Origin: Prochlorococcus sp. AG-409-P01
GTDB taxonomy: Bacteria; Cyanobacteriota; Cyanobacteriia; PCC-6307; Cyanobiaceae
Assembly (NCBI GenBank): GCA_003215335.1
Contig: QCKM01000007.1
Location: 20,315-84,314 of the forward strand
DNA: 64,000 bases
Reading direction: 5' to 3'
Shown here: positions 17,643 through 25,464 of the stretch, in pieces
Layout: every line of letters begins with the position of its first letter
Position numbering within the stretch: the first letter of the stretch is position 1
Notes under the pieces: generated by a model
The model's input: the letters and a program-made list of their open reading frames with translations, nothing else
Database searches by the model: none
What the model was told of the DNA's origin: nothing
Made by a program: the position numbers and the translations under genes

Positions 17643-18830
17643 ATGACAGGGCCTTCCCCTATGGCCAGAAACCTTTCAAACTCTGCTCCTGTAATTCTTA
17701 TAGGAGGAGGGTTTTCAGGACTTACCACAGCCTTAGCACTTAGCCGCTTCAAAAATAGACCTCCGATTTTGGTAATAGAACCAAGACGGAAATTTGTTTT
17801 TTCACCACTGCTATACGAACTCTTAAGTGGTGAACTTAAAAAATGGGAAATAGCTCCAACTTATGAATCTTTACTAACCCCAAAGGGAATAGCCCTAATA
17901 CAAGAAAGAGTGACCAAAATTGATCCAAGCTCACAAACCGTCGAAACCAGCTCAGGGCTTAAAGTCGCCTTCTCATACCTAATCATAGGTACTGGATCAG
18001 AATTAGAAGATTTTGGCATAAAAGGAGTCAAAGAATATGCTTTAAAGTTTCAATCTCTTGAAGATGTTTGCACTCTAAGAAAACTGGTCACAAGCCTAAA
18101 ACAATCAACAGAGTCTTCAAAAGTTCTTACAGTGGTCGGCGCAGGGCCTACCGGCGTGGAGCTTGCATGCAAACTTGCAGATCTTTTAAAAGGTGCTGCA
18201 AAAATTCAACTTATAGAGCTTGGAGGAAAGATTCTTGCAAGCTCAAAAGCTTTCAATAGAGAGCAAGCAGAAAAAGCTTTGACAAAAAGATCTATAATGG
18301 TTAATCTATATACTAAAGTAATCGAAATAACGGCGAATGAAATAAAAGTAGAATCCAATTCTTCATACAAAAAGGTGGTCTCATCGTTTATCCATAATGG
18401 AGTCATATGGACAGCAGGTACTAAGCCAGTGGTTCCGTTATTTACCAATTTATCTGTTAGTCAAAAAAATCGAATTAGTATTAATTCCTGCCTACAAGTC
18501 CAAGGATTCAAAAATATTCTTGCCCTTGGAGATGCCGCCTTGAATAAAGAGAATGACTGGCCTTTAACGGCTCAAGTAGCTATTCAACAAGGAGAGTCGG
18601 CCGCTCAAACCGTCATGGCATTACGCGCAGGCAAAGTCCCATCATCATTTAAATTTAATGATCTTGGAGAAATGCTCAGCCTTGGTTTGGGAGAAGCAAC
18701 AATTACAGGAATGGGTTTAACTATCTCTGGGCCTCTAGCTTTTCAAATTCGAAGAATGGCCTATTTAACTAGGCTTCCTGTGCTTTCCCTAGGGTTGAAA
18801 TCCGCTAGTGCCTGGTTACTAGACAGTTAA
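17643..18830 (+). CDS. Type-2 NADH dehydrogenase (NDH-2 family flavoprotein)
   Basis: A single-subunit FAD enzyme that passes electrons from NAD(P)H to quinone without pumping protons. Two Rossmann motifs are visible: ILIGGGFSGLTTALAL (FAD, ~residues 18-33) and VVGAGPTGVELACKL (NAD, ~residues 165-179). There is also IWTAGTKPV and the FAD-closing NILALGDAAL. It is 395 aa. The C-terminal QIRRMAYLTRLP could contact the membrane. The start may be ATG 17643 or the Met at 17661. It diverges from cysH. Confidence 0.88.
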   Translation: MTGPSPMARNLSNSAPVILIGGGFSGLTTALALSRFKNRPPILVIEPRRKFVFSPLLYELLSGELKKWEIAPTYESLLTPKGIALIQERVTKIDPSSQTVETSSGLKVAFSYLIIGTGSELEDFGIKGVKEYALKFQSLEDVCTLRKLVTSLKQSTESSKVLTVVGAGPTGVELACKLADLLKGAAKIQLIELGGKILASSKAFNREQAEKALTKRSIMVNLYTKVIEITANEIKVESNSSYKKVVSSFIHNGVIWTAGTKPVVPLFTNLSVSQKNRISINSCLQVQGFKNILALGDAALNKENDWPLTAQVAIQQGESAAQTVMALRAGKVPSSFKFNDLGEMLSLGLGEATITGMGLTISGPLAFQIRRMAYLTRLPVLSLGLKSASAWLLDS

Positions 18831-18919
18831 AAGGTCCTACCAAGTGAATTTTCTCGAGAAAAACAACCTTGCCAAGAAACAAACAAAACCAATCTTGAGC
18901 ATCAAAACGAAATCAACTT

Positions 18920-20746
18920 ATGAATGAGCTAAGCGACGCTCTTCAAAACCCCCAGGCACTCATCACCCTCGCAATTTTATTGCTGGCCGTGGTGCTGTTC
19001 ATTACTGGAGCGCTTGCACCAGAGCTAACAGGATTATTAAGTGTCTCGCTGCTAATGGCATCAGGAGTCTTGACTCCTCAAACTGCACTTGCTGGATTTG
19101 GCAGCCCTGCACTGATAACACTGATGGGACTGTTTGCAGTGTCAGCAGCTCTGTTTAGGAGTGGTGCCTTAGATCGTCTTCGAGAACTTATCGCCTCAGA
19201 ACGCATCAAAACACCACGGCGCTTAATCGGTCTGCTCGCCTTGGTTGTCGCACCCATTTCGGGAGTAGTGCCAAACACTCCAGTAGTGGCATCGCTATTA
19301 CCAGTCATTGAAGCTTGGTGTAATAAACGACGAATATCGCCTTCAAGAGTCCTATTACCTCTGTCATTCGCAACAGTCCTAGGAGGGACACTAACTCTGC
19401 TGGGAAGTTCAGTAAATCTATTAGTCAGTGATATCAGCGAACAGCTTGGCTATGGCTCTTTGGAACTTTTCAGTTTCACCGCGATAGGAATTCCTATCTG
19501 GCTCGCTGGAACTGCCTACCTTTTACTGGCACCTCAGTCACTTTTGCCAGATCGTGGAAGAAATAGCAATTTGTTGACCAGCAGCAAGGACCAAACCAGT
19601 TACTTCACTGAAGTAACCATCCCAGCCGACTCTCACCTAGTTGGACAATCAATTAGGAATAGTCGCTTGCAACGACGTTTTGATGTTGATGTCCTCGAAC
19701 TTCAAAGAGGTGCCGAGAGGCTCTTGCCACCACTAGCAGACCGCAAACTTGAGCCTGATGATCGATTATTGCTTCGAGTGACACGTGCTGACTTACTGCG
19801 ACTTCAACAGGAACATACTGTTCAACTAGCCGCCAAAGAATTCAAAAGTTCAAGAGACTTTTCCTTATCTAAAACCAAACCAGAGGAAGGTCAGAAAACT
19901 GTTGAGGTACTTCTTCCAGCAGGCTCAACCCTGGCAGGGGCCAGCCTTCGTGAGTTACGGTTTCGTCAACGACACAATGCAACGGTTCTTGCCCTAAGAC
20001 GTGGGCAACAAACCGTACAAGAGCGATTAGGTCAAGCTGTCTTAAGAGAAGGAGATGTATTACTGCTTCAAGCCCCGTTGGATTCAGTTCGCGGACTACA
20101 AGCCAGTAATGACTTACTTGTACTTGACCAGTTAGAAAACGATTTGCCAACAGTTAGAAGAAAGCCTCTAGCAATTAGCATTGCAATTGCCATGCTAATT
20201 GTGCCAACCATATCGCCAATCCCTCTTGTATCCGCAGTACTACTAGCAGCAATTGGAATGGTAGTGAGTGGCTGTCTAAGGCCAGGAGAATTGCAACGAT
20301 CTATTCGCCTAGATGTAATTCTCCTCCTGGGATCATTGTCCAGCTTCAGTGTGGCTATGCAGAAATCTGGACTGGCCGATGCTTTAGCAACAAGTCTTCA
20401 GAATTCTTTGGATGGATGGCCAACATATCTGGCATTGCTAGTGATCTTTCTTGCAACCACAATGTTGACTCAGGTAATTAGCAACGCCGCCTCTGTTGCA
20501 CTACTAGCTCCAGTTGCCATTCAACTATCTACTGGAATGCAATTGCCGCCCACAGCTCTTCTCATAACTGTTTTGTTTGGAGCAAGCCAATCTTTTCTTA
20601 CACCAATGGGTTATCAAACCAACCTCATGGTTTTTGGACCAGGTCGCTATCGTTTTCTTGATGTCACCCGTTACGGTGCAGGTCTAACTGCCTTAATGAC
20701 CTTGATGGTCCCCGCTCTAATTATTTGGCACTTTGGAAACTCTTAA
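18920..20746 (+). CDS. SLC13/DASS-family anion transporter with RCK-C domains
   Basis: 608 aa. An N-terminal block of ~6 membrane segments starts ITLAILLLAVVLFITGALAP, and GVVPNTPVVASLLPVIEAW is the family's first conserved loop. A central cytoplasmic part (~210-400) holds two TrkA-C/RCK-C repeats beginning EVTIPADSHLVGQSI and EVLLPAGSTLAGASL. A second membrane block has SNAASVALLAPVA and QSFLTPMGYQTNLMV. Homologues move sulfate or dicarboxylates with sodium, and the ion here is not shown. It sits 97 bp before the potassium-uptake genes. Confidence 0.85.
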   Translation: MNELSDALQNPQALITLAILLLAVVLFITGALAPELTGLLSVSLLMASGVLTPQTALAGFGSPALITLMGLFAVSAALFRSGALDRLRELIASERIKTPRRLIGLLALVVAPISGVVPNTPVVASLLPVIEAWCNKRRISPSRVLLPLSFATVLGGTLTLLGSSVNLLVSDISEQLGYGSLELFSFTAIGIPIWLAGTAYLLLAPQSLLPDRGRNSNLLTSSKDQTSYFTEVTIPADSHLVGQSIRNSRLQRRFDVDVLELQRGAERLLPPLADRKLEPDDRLLLRVTRADLLRLQQEHTVQLAAKEFKSSRDFSLSKTKPEEGQKTVEVLLPAGSTLAGASLRELRFRQRHNATVLALRRGQQTVQERLGQAVLREGDVLLLQAPLDSVRGLQASNDLLVLDQLENDLPTVRRKPLAISIAIAMLIVPTISPIPLVSAVLLAAIGMVVSGCLRPGELQRSIRLDVILLLGSLSSFSVAMQKSGLADALATSLQNSLDGWPTYLALLVIFLATTMLTQVISNAASVALLAPVAIQLSTGMQLPPTALLITVLFGASQSFLTPMGYQTNLMVFGPGRYRFLDVTRYGAGLTALMTLMVPALIIWHFGNS

Positions 20747-20843
20747 AAGAAAGCCATGTCAACATCAAAGCTAATAATTGAGTTCATACAAAGCTCACTA
20801 ACAGCAAGGTCTTTGACCGTCAGATCGCAAAAACTGGAACCCT

Positions 20844-22262
20844 GTGGTGCCCTTATCTAAAGCACTAAATCGCTCACAAGAGTGGAACCGGCGCCTTACG
20901 GTTCCACAATTCACTGTGATCACTGGTTTATTAGTTATCATTTCAGGCACATTGCTACTCGCAACTCCTATCTGCTCAACCCCTGAAGTTGGCTTATGGG
21001 AAGCTCTTTTTACAGCCACTTCTGCAGTCACAGTCACGGGGCTAACAATCATTGATATTGGAAGTGATCTAACTGCTTTTGGACAAAGTGTCCTAGCAAT
21101 AATGTTGCTGGTTGGAGGGCTGGGCTTGATGGCTATCACCACCTTCCTCCAAGGTTTCGTAGTAAGAGGAACAGAACTCAGATGCAGGCTTGATCGAGGC
21201 AAAACCCTTGATGAATTTGGGGTGGGCGGAGTAGGCAGAACCTTTCGAGGGATAGCCCTGACAGCAGCAATTTTGATTCTTATAGGAGCAGTAATCCTTT
21301 ATTACTTCGGCTTCAATGACATTCCTAACCATATGGAAAGGCTTTGGGCTGCTTTATTTCACAGTATCTCTGCTTACAACAACGCAGGCTTCAGCCTTTG
21401 GTCCGACAGCATGCAGCAATACAGAACCAATTGGGTGGTAAATGTCGTAATAATCATGTTGATTGTGCTTGGTGGTTTGGGCTGGAGAGTTACTAGTGAT
21501 CTATGGACTCATAGGAAAGAGCTTTTCAGCAAGCGTTCACGTCGAAATCTCAGCCTGCACACACGCCTCGTGCTAAGGACATCTCTAGTTCTTCTTATCG
21601 TTGGGACAGTTGGCCTCGTAATAACAGAGTCACTAAGCAACGGAGATTTCTTTTCAACCATCAGTTGGCCTGAACGTCTTACAAGTTCACTTTTCGGATC
21701 GGTAAGTGCAAGAACAGCTGGATTCAGCACAATGCCTTTGTCGCTTGAAAGCATTTCTGATTCAGGGCTACTACTCTTGATGGCATTGATGTTTATAGGA
21801 GCTAGTCCAGGTGGCACAGGTGGAGGAATTAAAACGACTACTTTGGCCGCATTAATGGCCGCAACTCGTTCAACCCTTCGTGGACAGAACGATGTGGTTA
21901 TTAGAAATCGTCAAATTTCAGACAAAGTGGTTCTTAAAGCTGTCGGGATAACCGTTGGCTCATTACTTTTCGTTTTAGGAATGGCTTTACTTCTAGGCAT
22001 GACAACAAACCTCGGAGGTAAAGAGCCCTTTTCATTTCTTGAAATGCTATTCACGTGTATTTCAGCATTTGCGACAGTGGGCTTCGACGTCGGAGTAACT
22101 GAAAAACTTGGCCATTTCGGTCAATTAGTTCTAATTGTTGGAATGTTTGTTGGAAGGCTGGGCATTCTTCTACTACTAAGTGCAATCTGGGAAGCAATTA
22201 ATCATGAGAGACTTCACCATCAAAATCGCATTGGATATCCACGAGAGGATCTCTATGTCTGA
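20844..22262 (+). CDS. ktrB: Potassium/sodium uptake membrane subunit (TrkH/KtrB)
   Basis: 472 aa, GTG at 20844 (or the next GTG). Four repeated M1-P-M2 units with a selectivity-filter glycine each: AVTVTGL, YNNAGF, ARTAGF and FATVGF. GGTGGGIKTTT matches the intramembrane loop region. The polypeptide imports K+ (Na+-coupled in cyanobacterial Ktr) together with the regulatory subunit encoded directly downstream. The C-terminus ends shortly after the last helix, as in KtrB. Confidence 0.92.
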   Translation: MVPLSKALNRSQEWNRRLTVPQFTVITGLLVIISGTLLLATPICSTPEVGLWEALFTATSAVTVTGLTIIDIGSDLTAFGQSVLAIMLLVGGLGLMAITTFLQGFVVRGTELRCRLDRGKTLDEFGVGGVGRTFRGIALTAAILILIGAVILYYFGFNDIPNHMERLWAALFHSISAYNNAGFSLWSDSMQQYRTNWVVNVVIIMLIVLGGLGWRVTSDLWTHRKELFSKRSRRNLSLHTRLVLRTSLVLLIVGTVGLVITESLSNGDFFSTISWPERLTSSLFGSVSARTAGFSTMPLSLESISDSGLLLLMALMFIGASPGGTGGGIKTTTLAALMAATRSTLRGQNDVVIRNRQISDKVVLKAVGITVGSLLFVLGMALLLGMTTNLGGKEPFSFLEMLFTCISAFATVGFDVGVTEKLGHFGQLVLIVGMFVGRLGILLLLSAIWEAINHERLHHQNRIGYPREDLYV

Positions 22263-22286
22263 ACAAATATCTACTGAGGAGAAATC

Positions 22287-22991
22287 ATGAATCAATGGTG
22301 GAAATGGTTGCCCAAACAAACATCCAATCAAATGGGTTTTGCAGTAATTGGGGTAGGCCGATTTGGCAGTGCAGTTTGCAAAGAGCTTCTTCGCAATGGA
22401 GTCGATGTACTTGCAGTGGACTCCTCGGAAAAAGCAATCGAAGAGCTTCGCCAAATGGAGCCTTCCATTGAAGCGAGAGTAGTCGACTCAACTGATGAAG
22501 AATCAATGCGTGAAGCAGGTGTCCTTGAAATGGGCACAGTGGTTGTAGGAATTAGTGAGCCAATTGAAGCAAGTATTACCACAACACTAATTGCTAAAGA
22601 CAGTGATGGCAGTCGTGTGGAACAAGTCATTGCTCGAGCGACTAGTGATCTGCACGAAAAGATGTTGAAAAGAGTCGGAGCTGATCGAGTTGTGTTCCCA
22701 TCAAGAATGCAAGGGGAAAGACTTGGGCTGGAATTGGTTCGACCCAATCTCATGGAACGTCTGGAATTAGATGACCAGACTTGTATCGATGAAATCAAAG
22801 TCCCTGAATTATTTGTTGGTCGCTCTCTTCGCGATCTCAATCTTCGAAAAAACTACCTTGTCAATGTTCTTGCAGCAGGGCCTACTCAAGGCCTAACTGT
22901 GAACCCACCAGCAACCTATGTGCTTGAGAAAGATCACGTTCTAGTAGTAATGGGATTAATAGAAGACCTGCAGAAACTTCCTGAGACCTGA
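22287..22991 (+). CDS. ktrA: Potassium uptake regulatory subunit (TrkA/KtrA)
   Basis: 234 aa cytoplasmic gating ring protein. It has an N-terminal Rossmann RCK-N domain with VIGVGRFGSAVCKEL, the acidic strand end LAVDSS for NAD(H)/ATP binding, and a C-terminal RCK-C domain (IKVPELFVGRSLRDLNL). GAGGAG lies 9 nt before ATG 22287. It lies 24 bp after ktrB and 5 bp before anmK. The single RCK unit fits KtrA rather than the duplicated E. coli TrkA. Confidence 0.93.
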   Translation: MNQWWKWLPKQTSNQMGFAVIGVGRFGSAVCKELLRNGVDVLAVDSSEKAIEELRQMEPSIEARVVDSTDEESMREAGVLEMGTVVVGISEPIEASITTTLIAKDSDGSRVEQVIARATSDLHEKMLKRVGADRVVFPSRMQGERLGLELVRPNLMERLELDDQTCIDEIKVPELFVGRSLRDLNLRKNYLVNVLAAGPTQGLTVNPPATYVLEKDHVLVVMGLIEDLQKLPET

Positions 22992-22996
22992 AGCGA

Positions 22997-24136
22997 ATGC
23001 TTGTATTGGGTCTAATGAGTGGGACTAGTGCTGATGGTGTTGATGCGGTACTTACTGAATTCCATGGCCCCGCTGATCAACCCAAATGGTCACTCCTAAA
23101 TCTTGTCTCTATTCCCTACCCAGATGACCTCAGAGCAACTGTTATCGGATTAGGGCAAGGGATGACTCTAAGTAGTAAAGATTGGCTGGAACTAGCTGAA
23201 ACTATTACCGAAATACACGCACAAGCAGCAAAAGAATGTGATCCACAAAGTAAAAGTCAACTAGTTGGCTGTCATGGCCAAACTGTTTGGCACCGTCCAC
23301 CAAAGAACAATAAATACGGTGCAAGCTGGCAAATGCTTCGAGCGCCACTTCTAGCCAAGCTATTGCAACAACCAGTAGTTCATGACTTTCGAGCCGCAGA
23401 CATGGCACTTGGAGGACAAGGGGCTCCTTTAGTCCCCATGCCAGATGCTGCTTTGCTTGGCAAAACAAATGGGTGGCAGGCAGTCCTAAATCTTGGAGGG
23501 ATTGCAAACCTGACACTTATTCCACCGCTAAAAGGTCCGGATAGATCCAAATCTGTTATCGGATGGGATTGTGGACCAGGCAACACCCTTGTTGATCTAG
23601 CCATGCAAACAATAAGCGGTGGCCAACTTTCTTTTGATCGTGATGGAGTAATGGCAGCAAACGGAATTCCAGACAATGAATCAATCAAATCCTGGCTAAA
23701 AGAATCCTTCTTCCAGCAACTCCCACCAAAATCTACGGGCCGTGAAGAATTCGGCATGAATTATTTAGAACGCCTATTAAAAACAACGCCTACTTTGGCA
23801 AAAGAAAATCTGATTGCCACCTTAACTGCCTTTACAGCTGCCACAGTCGCGCAAGACCTAGAAACCCTTTATGAAATGCGCTCAATTAAACCTATTAATC
23901 TTTTTATCGCAGGAGGAGGAAGCAAAAATCAAACAATGGTCCATGAACTAACTAGGCGGTGCAAAGGGATTCAAGTGCTGCAAATTGAAGAACGCGGAAT
24001 CCCATCGCAAGCACGAGAAGCATTGGCATTTGCACTATTGGCTTGGTGGCATGTTTTGAAGCATCCAGGAAACGCACCCGAAATCACGGGTGCTAAACGT
24101 AAGACAGTCCTTGGGGTTAAAGCTAATTACTACTAG
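22997..24136 (+). CDS. anmK: Anhydro-N-acetylmuramic acid kinase
   Basis: Phosphorylates and opens 1,6-anhydro-MurNAc recovered from peptidoglycan. It shows GLMSGTSADGVDAVL at the N-terminus, LVGCHGQTVWHRP, DFRAADMALGGQGAPLVP, the NLGGIANLT strand, GWDCGPGNTLVD and FIAGGGSKN, all in family order. It is 379 aa. It begins 5 bp after ktrA, so it is probably cotranscribed. Its partner in recycling, a NagZ-type glycosidase, is encoded at 49.6 kb in this window. Confidence 0.94.
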   Translation: MLVLGLMSGTSADGVDAVLTEFHGPADQPKWSLLNLVSIPYPDDLRATVIGLGQGMTLSSKDWLELAETITEIHAQAAKECDPQSKSQLVGCHGQTVWHRPPKNNKYGASWQMLRAPLLAKLLQQPVVHDFRAADMALGGQGAPLVPMPDAALLGKTNGWQAVLNLGGIANLTLIPPLKGPDRSKSVIGWDCGPGNTLVDLAMQTISGGQLSFDRDGVMAANGIPDNESIKSWLKESFFQQLPPKSTGREEFGMNYLERLLKTTPTLAKENLIATLTAFTAATVAQDLETLYEMRSIKPINLFIAGGGSKNQTMVHELTRRCKGIQVLQIEERGIPSQAREALAFALLAWWHVLKHPGNAPEITGAKRKTVLGVKANYY

Positions 24137-24152
24137 ACAGTTTGATCACTAA

Positions 24153-24449
24153 CTAAGGGCGATAGAAGCGAAAACGACGCGGAGCCCCTCTCAAGCGCTT
24201 CGTCTGTTGCGCTTCCAAAACAGACCGAAAGCCTTCAGTAGTAGTCATCTGATCAGTTGGAGCCGCTGTGTTATTTCGCTGCTCATAACGCAATATTCCT
24301 TCCTGAATCAAAACCTTCGCCATATTGCTAACTGTACGAGATTCGGTCTCCGCCAAAGTAGCGAGCCTTTCACACAAGTCTTCAGGAAGAACTACCTGCA
24401 CCCTTGGAGATTTGGCCTTACCGCTTGTGGATATTTGGCGGGTAGCCAC
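24153..24449 (-). CDS. Ribbon-helix-helix (CopG-like) DNA-binding protein
   Basis: 98 aa from GTG 24449. The segment P-R-V-Q-V-V-L-P-E-D-L is a typical RHH beta-strand, followed by helices LCERLATLAETESRTVSNMA and KVLIQEGILRYEQ. The tail is basic (RLRGAPRRFRFYRP). Such proteins bind DNA as dimers and often autorepress. The reading frame extends to 24557, but the added residues look random and would cover the palindromes upstream. It is convergent with anmK (16 bp between stops). Confidence 0.75.
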   Translation of the reverse strand: MATRQISTSGKAKSPRVQVVLPEDLCERLATLAETESRTVSNMAKVLIQEGILRYEQRNNTAAPTDQMTTTEGFRSVLEAQQTKRLRGAPRRFRFYRP

Positions 24450-24496
24450 AACTCTAAAAAAGTAACTGATATTAGATAGTGTACAGAGATGTGCAA

Positions 24497-24555
24497 GGAT
24501 AGTATCCAGGAGTATGCTCTTAGTAAACCGCCCGCTCTCCTGTCTGATGGAGAGC
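24497..24555. promoter_or_regulatory. Two inverted repeats in the RHH / hypothetical divergent promoter
   Basis: GGATA-G-TATCC at 24497-24507 and a 7-bp stem GCTCTCC / GGAGAGC with an 8-nt loop at 24534-24555 lie between divergent starts at 24449 and 24598. They are plausible operator sites for the adjacent ribbon-helix-helix protein. The second could also form an mRNA leader hairpin. Confidence 0.35.
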
Positions 24556-24597
24556 ATCAGAGCTCACCCCCACCCAGAAGTTCACCTGGAGCGTCCT

Positions 24598-24945
24598 ATG
24601 AAAAAGCCAACTCTTCCAAACCCACCAAGGTCTCAGGAAAATATTCGTAGCAATTACAAAAGTCGTAATAGACGAAGAATGCTTCGACGAAACCCAGAGA
24701 AAAGTGATGTGCTTGTTTCAGCTGTGATAAGTAGTTATCTGCTTACACATCTCCACCATATTCTCCAAAATGCAGAATATGGGGCCACCAAAAAAGGGCA
24801 CCAATCCCAAGCAGCTAACTTTGCTCAACTAAGGAAAGTACTCTGCATGGATGCCCGCAGCATGGAGGATGCCTCGGCAGTAGGGACATTGGATTCAGAT
24901 TTAAATCAAATCCATGGCCAACCAAACGAGTCAAATGCTGCATAA
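24598..24945 (+). CDS. Hypothetical basic protein
   Basis: 115 aa from ATG 24598, preceded by GGAG 7 nt upstream. The first ~40 residues are strongly basic (RSNYKSRNRRRMLRRN), which suggests nucleic-acid binding. A helical part follows (VLVSAVISSYLLTHLHHILQ) and then a polar tail. No family recognised. It is divergent from the RHH gene and 33 bp before the Nif11-domain gene. The reading frame extends upstream to 24514 through the palindromes, which I do not believe is translated. Confidence 0.55.
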   Translation: MKKPTLPNPPRSQENIRSNYKSRNRRRMLRRNPEKSDVLVSAVISSYLLTHLHHILQNAEYGATKKGHQSQAANFAQLRKVLCMDARSMEDASAVGTLDSDLNQIHGQPNESNAA

Positions 24946-24978
24946 CTGATTCACGTTTCCTGAACCTCTTTTTTTCAA

Positions 24979-25209
24979 ATGAGTAGCAATGCCTCAAAGC
25001 TCTACCAATACATCAAAAACAATCCTGAGCATTCTCAAGCCTTATTCAGACAAGCACTTCAGGATCCCCATGGAGCACTTGAAGCAATCTGTGATCTAGG
25101 AAGAAACCTTGAATTACCAGTGACCGCAGAAGAGGTCAAAGCTCATCTGGAAACAATTGATGATGAACAAACCAAACAATGGGTGATTAAAGCCCGAGGC
25201 GGGCTTTAG
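24979..25209 (+). CDS. Nif11-domain protein (Nif11-like leader family)
   Basis: 76 aa. S-K-L-Y-Q-Y-I-K-N-N-P then LFRQALQDPHGALEAICDLG and LELPVTAEEVKAHLE match the Nif11/N11P helical domain, which serves as the leader of prochlorosins and other RiPPs. The protein ends A-R-G-G-L-stop. There is a double glycine as in RiPP leaders, but no core peptide after it. The last seven codons and the stop fall inside a 9-bp-stem hairpin. No lanthionine synthetase gene is in the window. Confidence 0.75.
   Translation: MSSNASKLYQYIKNNPEHSQALFRQALQDPHGALEAICDLGRNLELPVTAEEVKAHLETIDDEQTKQWVIKARGGL
25188..25208. terminator. Hairpin overlapping the Nif11 gene end, likely bidirectional terminator
   Basis: TAAAGCCCG, loop AGG, CGGGCTTTA: a perfect 9-bp stem that covers the last codons and part of the stop of the Nif11-domain gene. 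It lies 11 bp beyond the stop of the convergent 55-aa membrane protein gene. Its position between convergent genes fits a terminator for both. The U-run is short (TTT) on either strand. Confidence 0.55.
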
Positions 25210-25218
25210 GGGCTCACG

Positions 25219-25386
25219 TTATTTTTCTCGTTTAGTCGACTCATTCAACTCTTCAATATGAGTCTGCTCTTTATGCCCGCGTCGATCGTAACCACCACCC
25301 CCAGCCAAACTCCAAAAGAACCAATAGCTAGGAATAGCCAATGCAGCGGCCAAAACCAGAGCCGTAAGTTGTTCCAGTTTCACCAT
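25219..25386 (-). CDS. Small single-pass membrane protein (55 aa)
   Basis: ATG at 25386, TAA at 25219-25221. A hydrophobic segment (LTALVLAAALAIPSYWFFW) is followed by a Gly-rich turn (SLAGGGGYDRR) and a charged tail rich in Glu, Lys and His. The size, the single helix and the positive residues just after it resemble small thylakoid or plasma-membrane subunits, with an N-out/C-in topology uncertain. I do not recognise the family. It stands between the Nif11 gene (convergent) and the ABC-F gene (divergent). Confidence 0.6.
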   Translation of the reverse strand: MVKLEQLTALVLAAALAIPSYWFFWSLAGGGGYDRRGHKEQTHIEELNESTKREK

Positions 25387-25464
25387 AACTACGCTCTGGA
25401 AAGGGTTGAATCAAGTCTGCCCTAGCTAAAAACAACATAATGGTCTTTAGGTTGGAATCAACTA

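Noticed and set aside
24450..24557. N-terminal extension of the ribbon-helix-helix protein
   Set aside because: The added residues look random, and the frame would cover symmetric promoter repeats. The GTG at 24449 starts the recognisable part.
24979..25209. Full RiPP/prochlorosin biosynthetic cluster around the Nif11 gene
   Set aside because: The precursor has no core after the GG, and no lanthionine synthetase, protease or exporter gene lies nearby.
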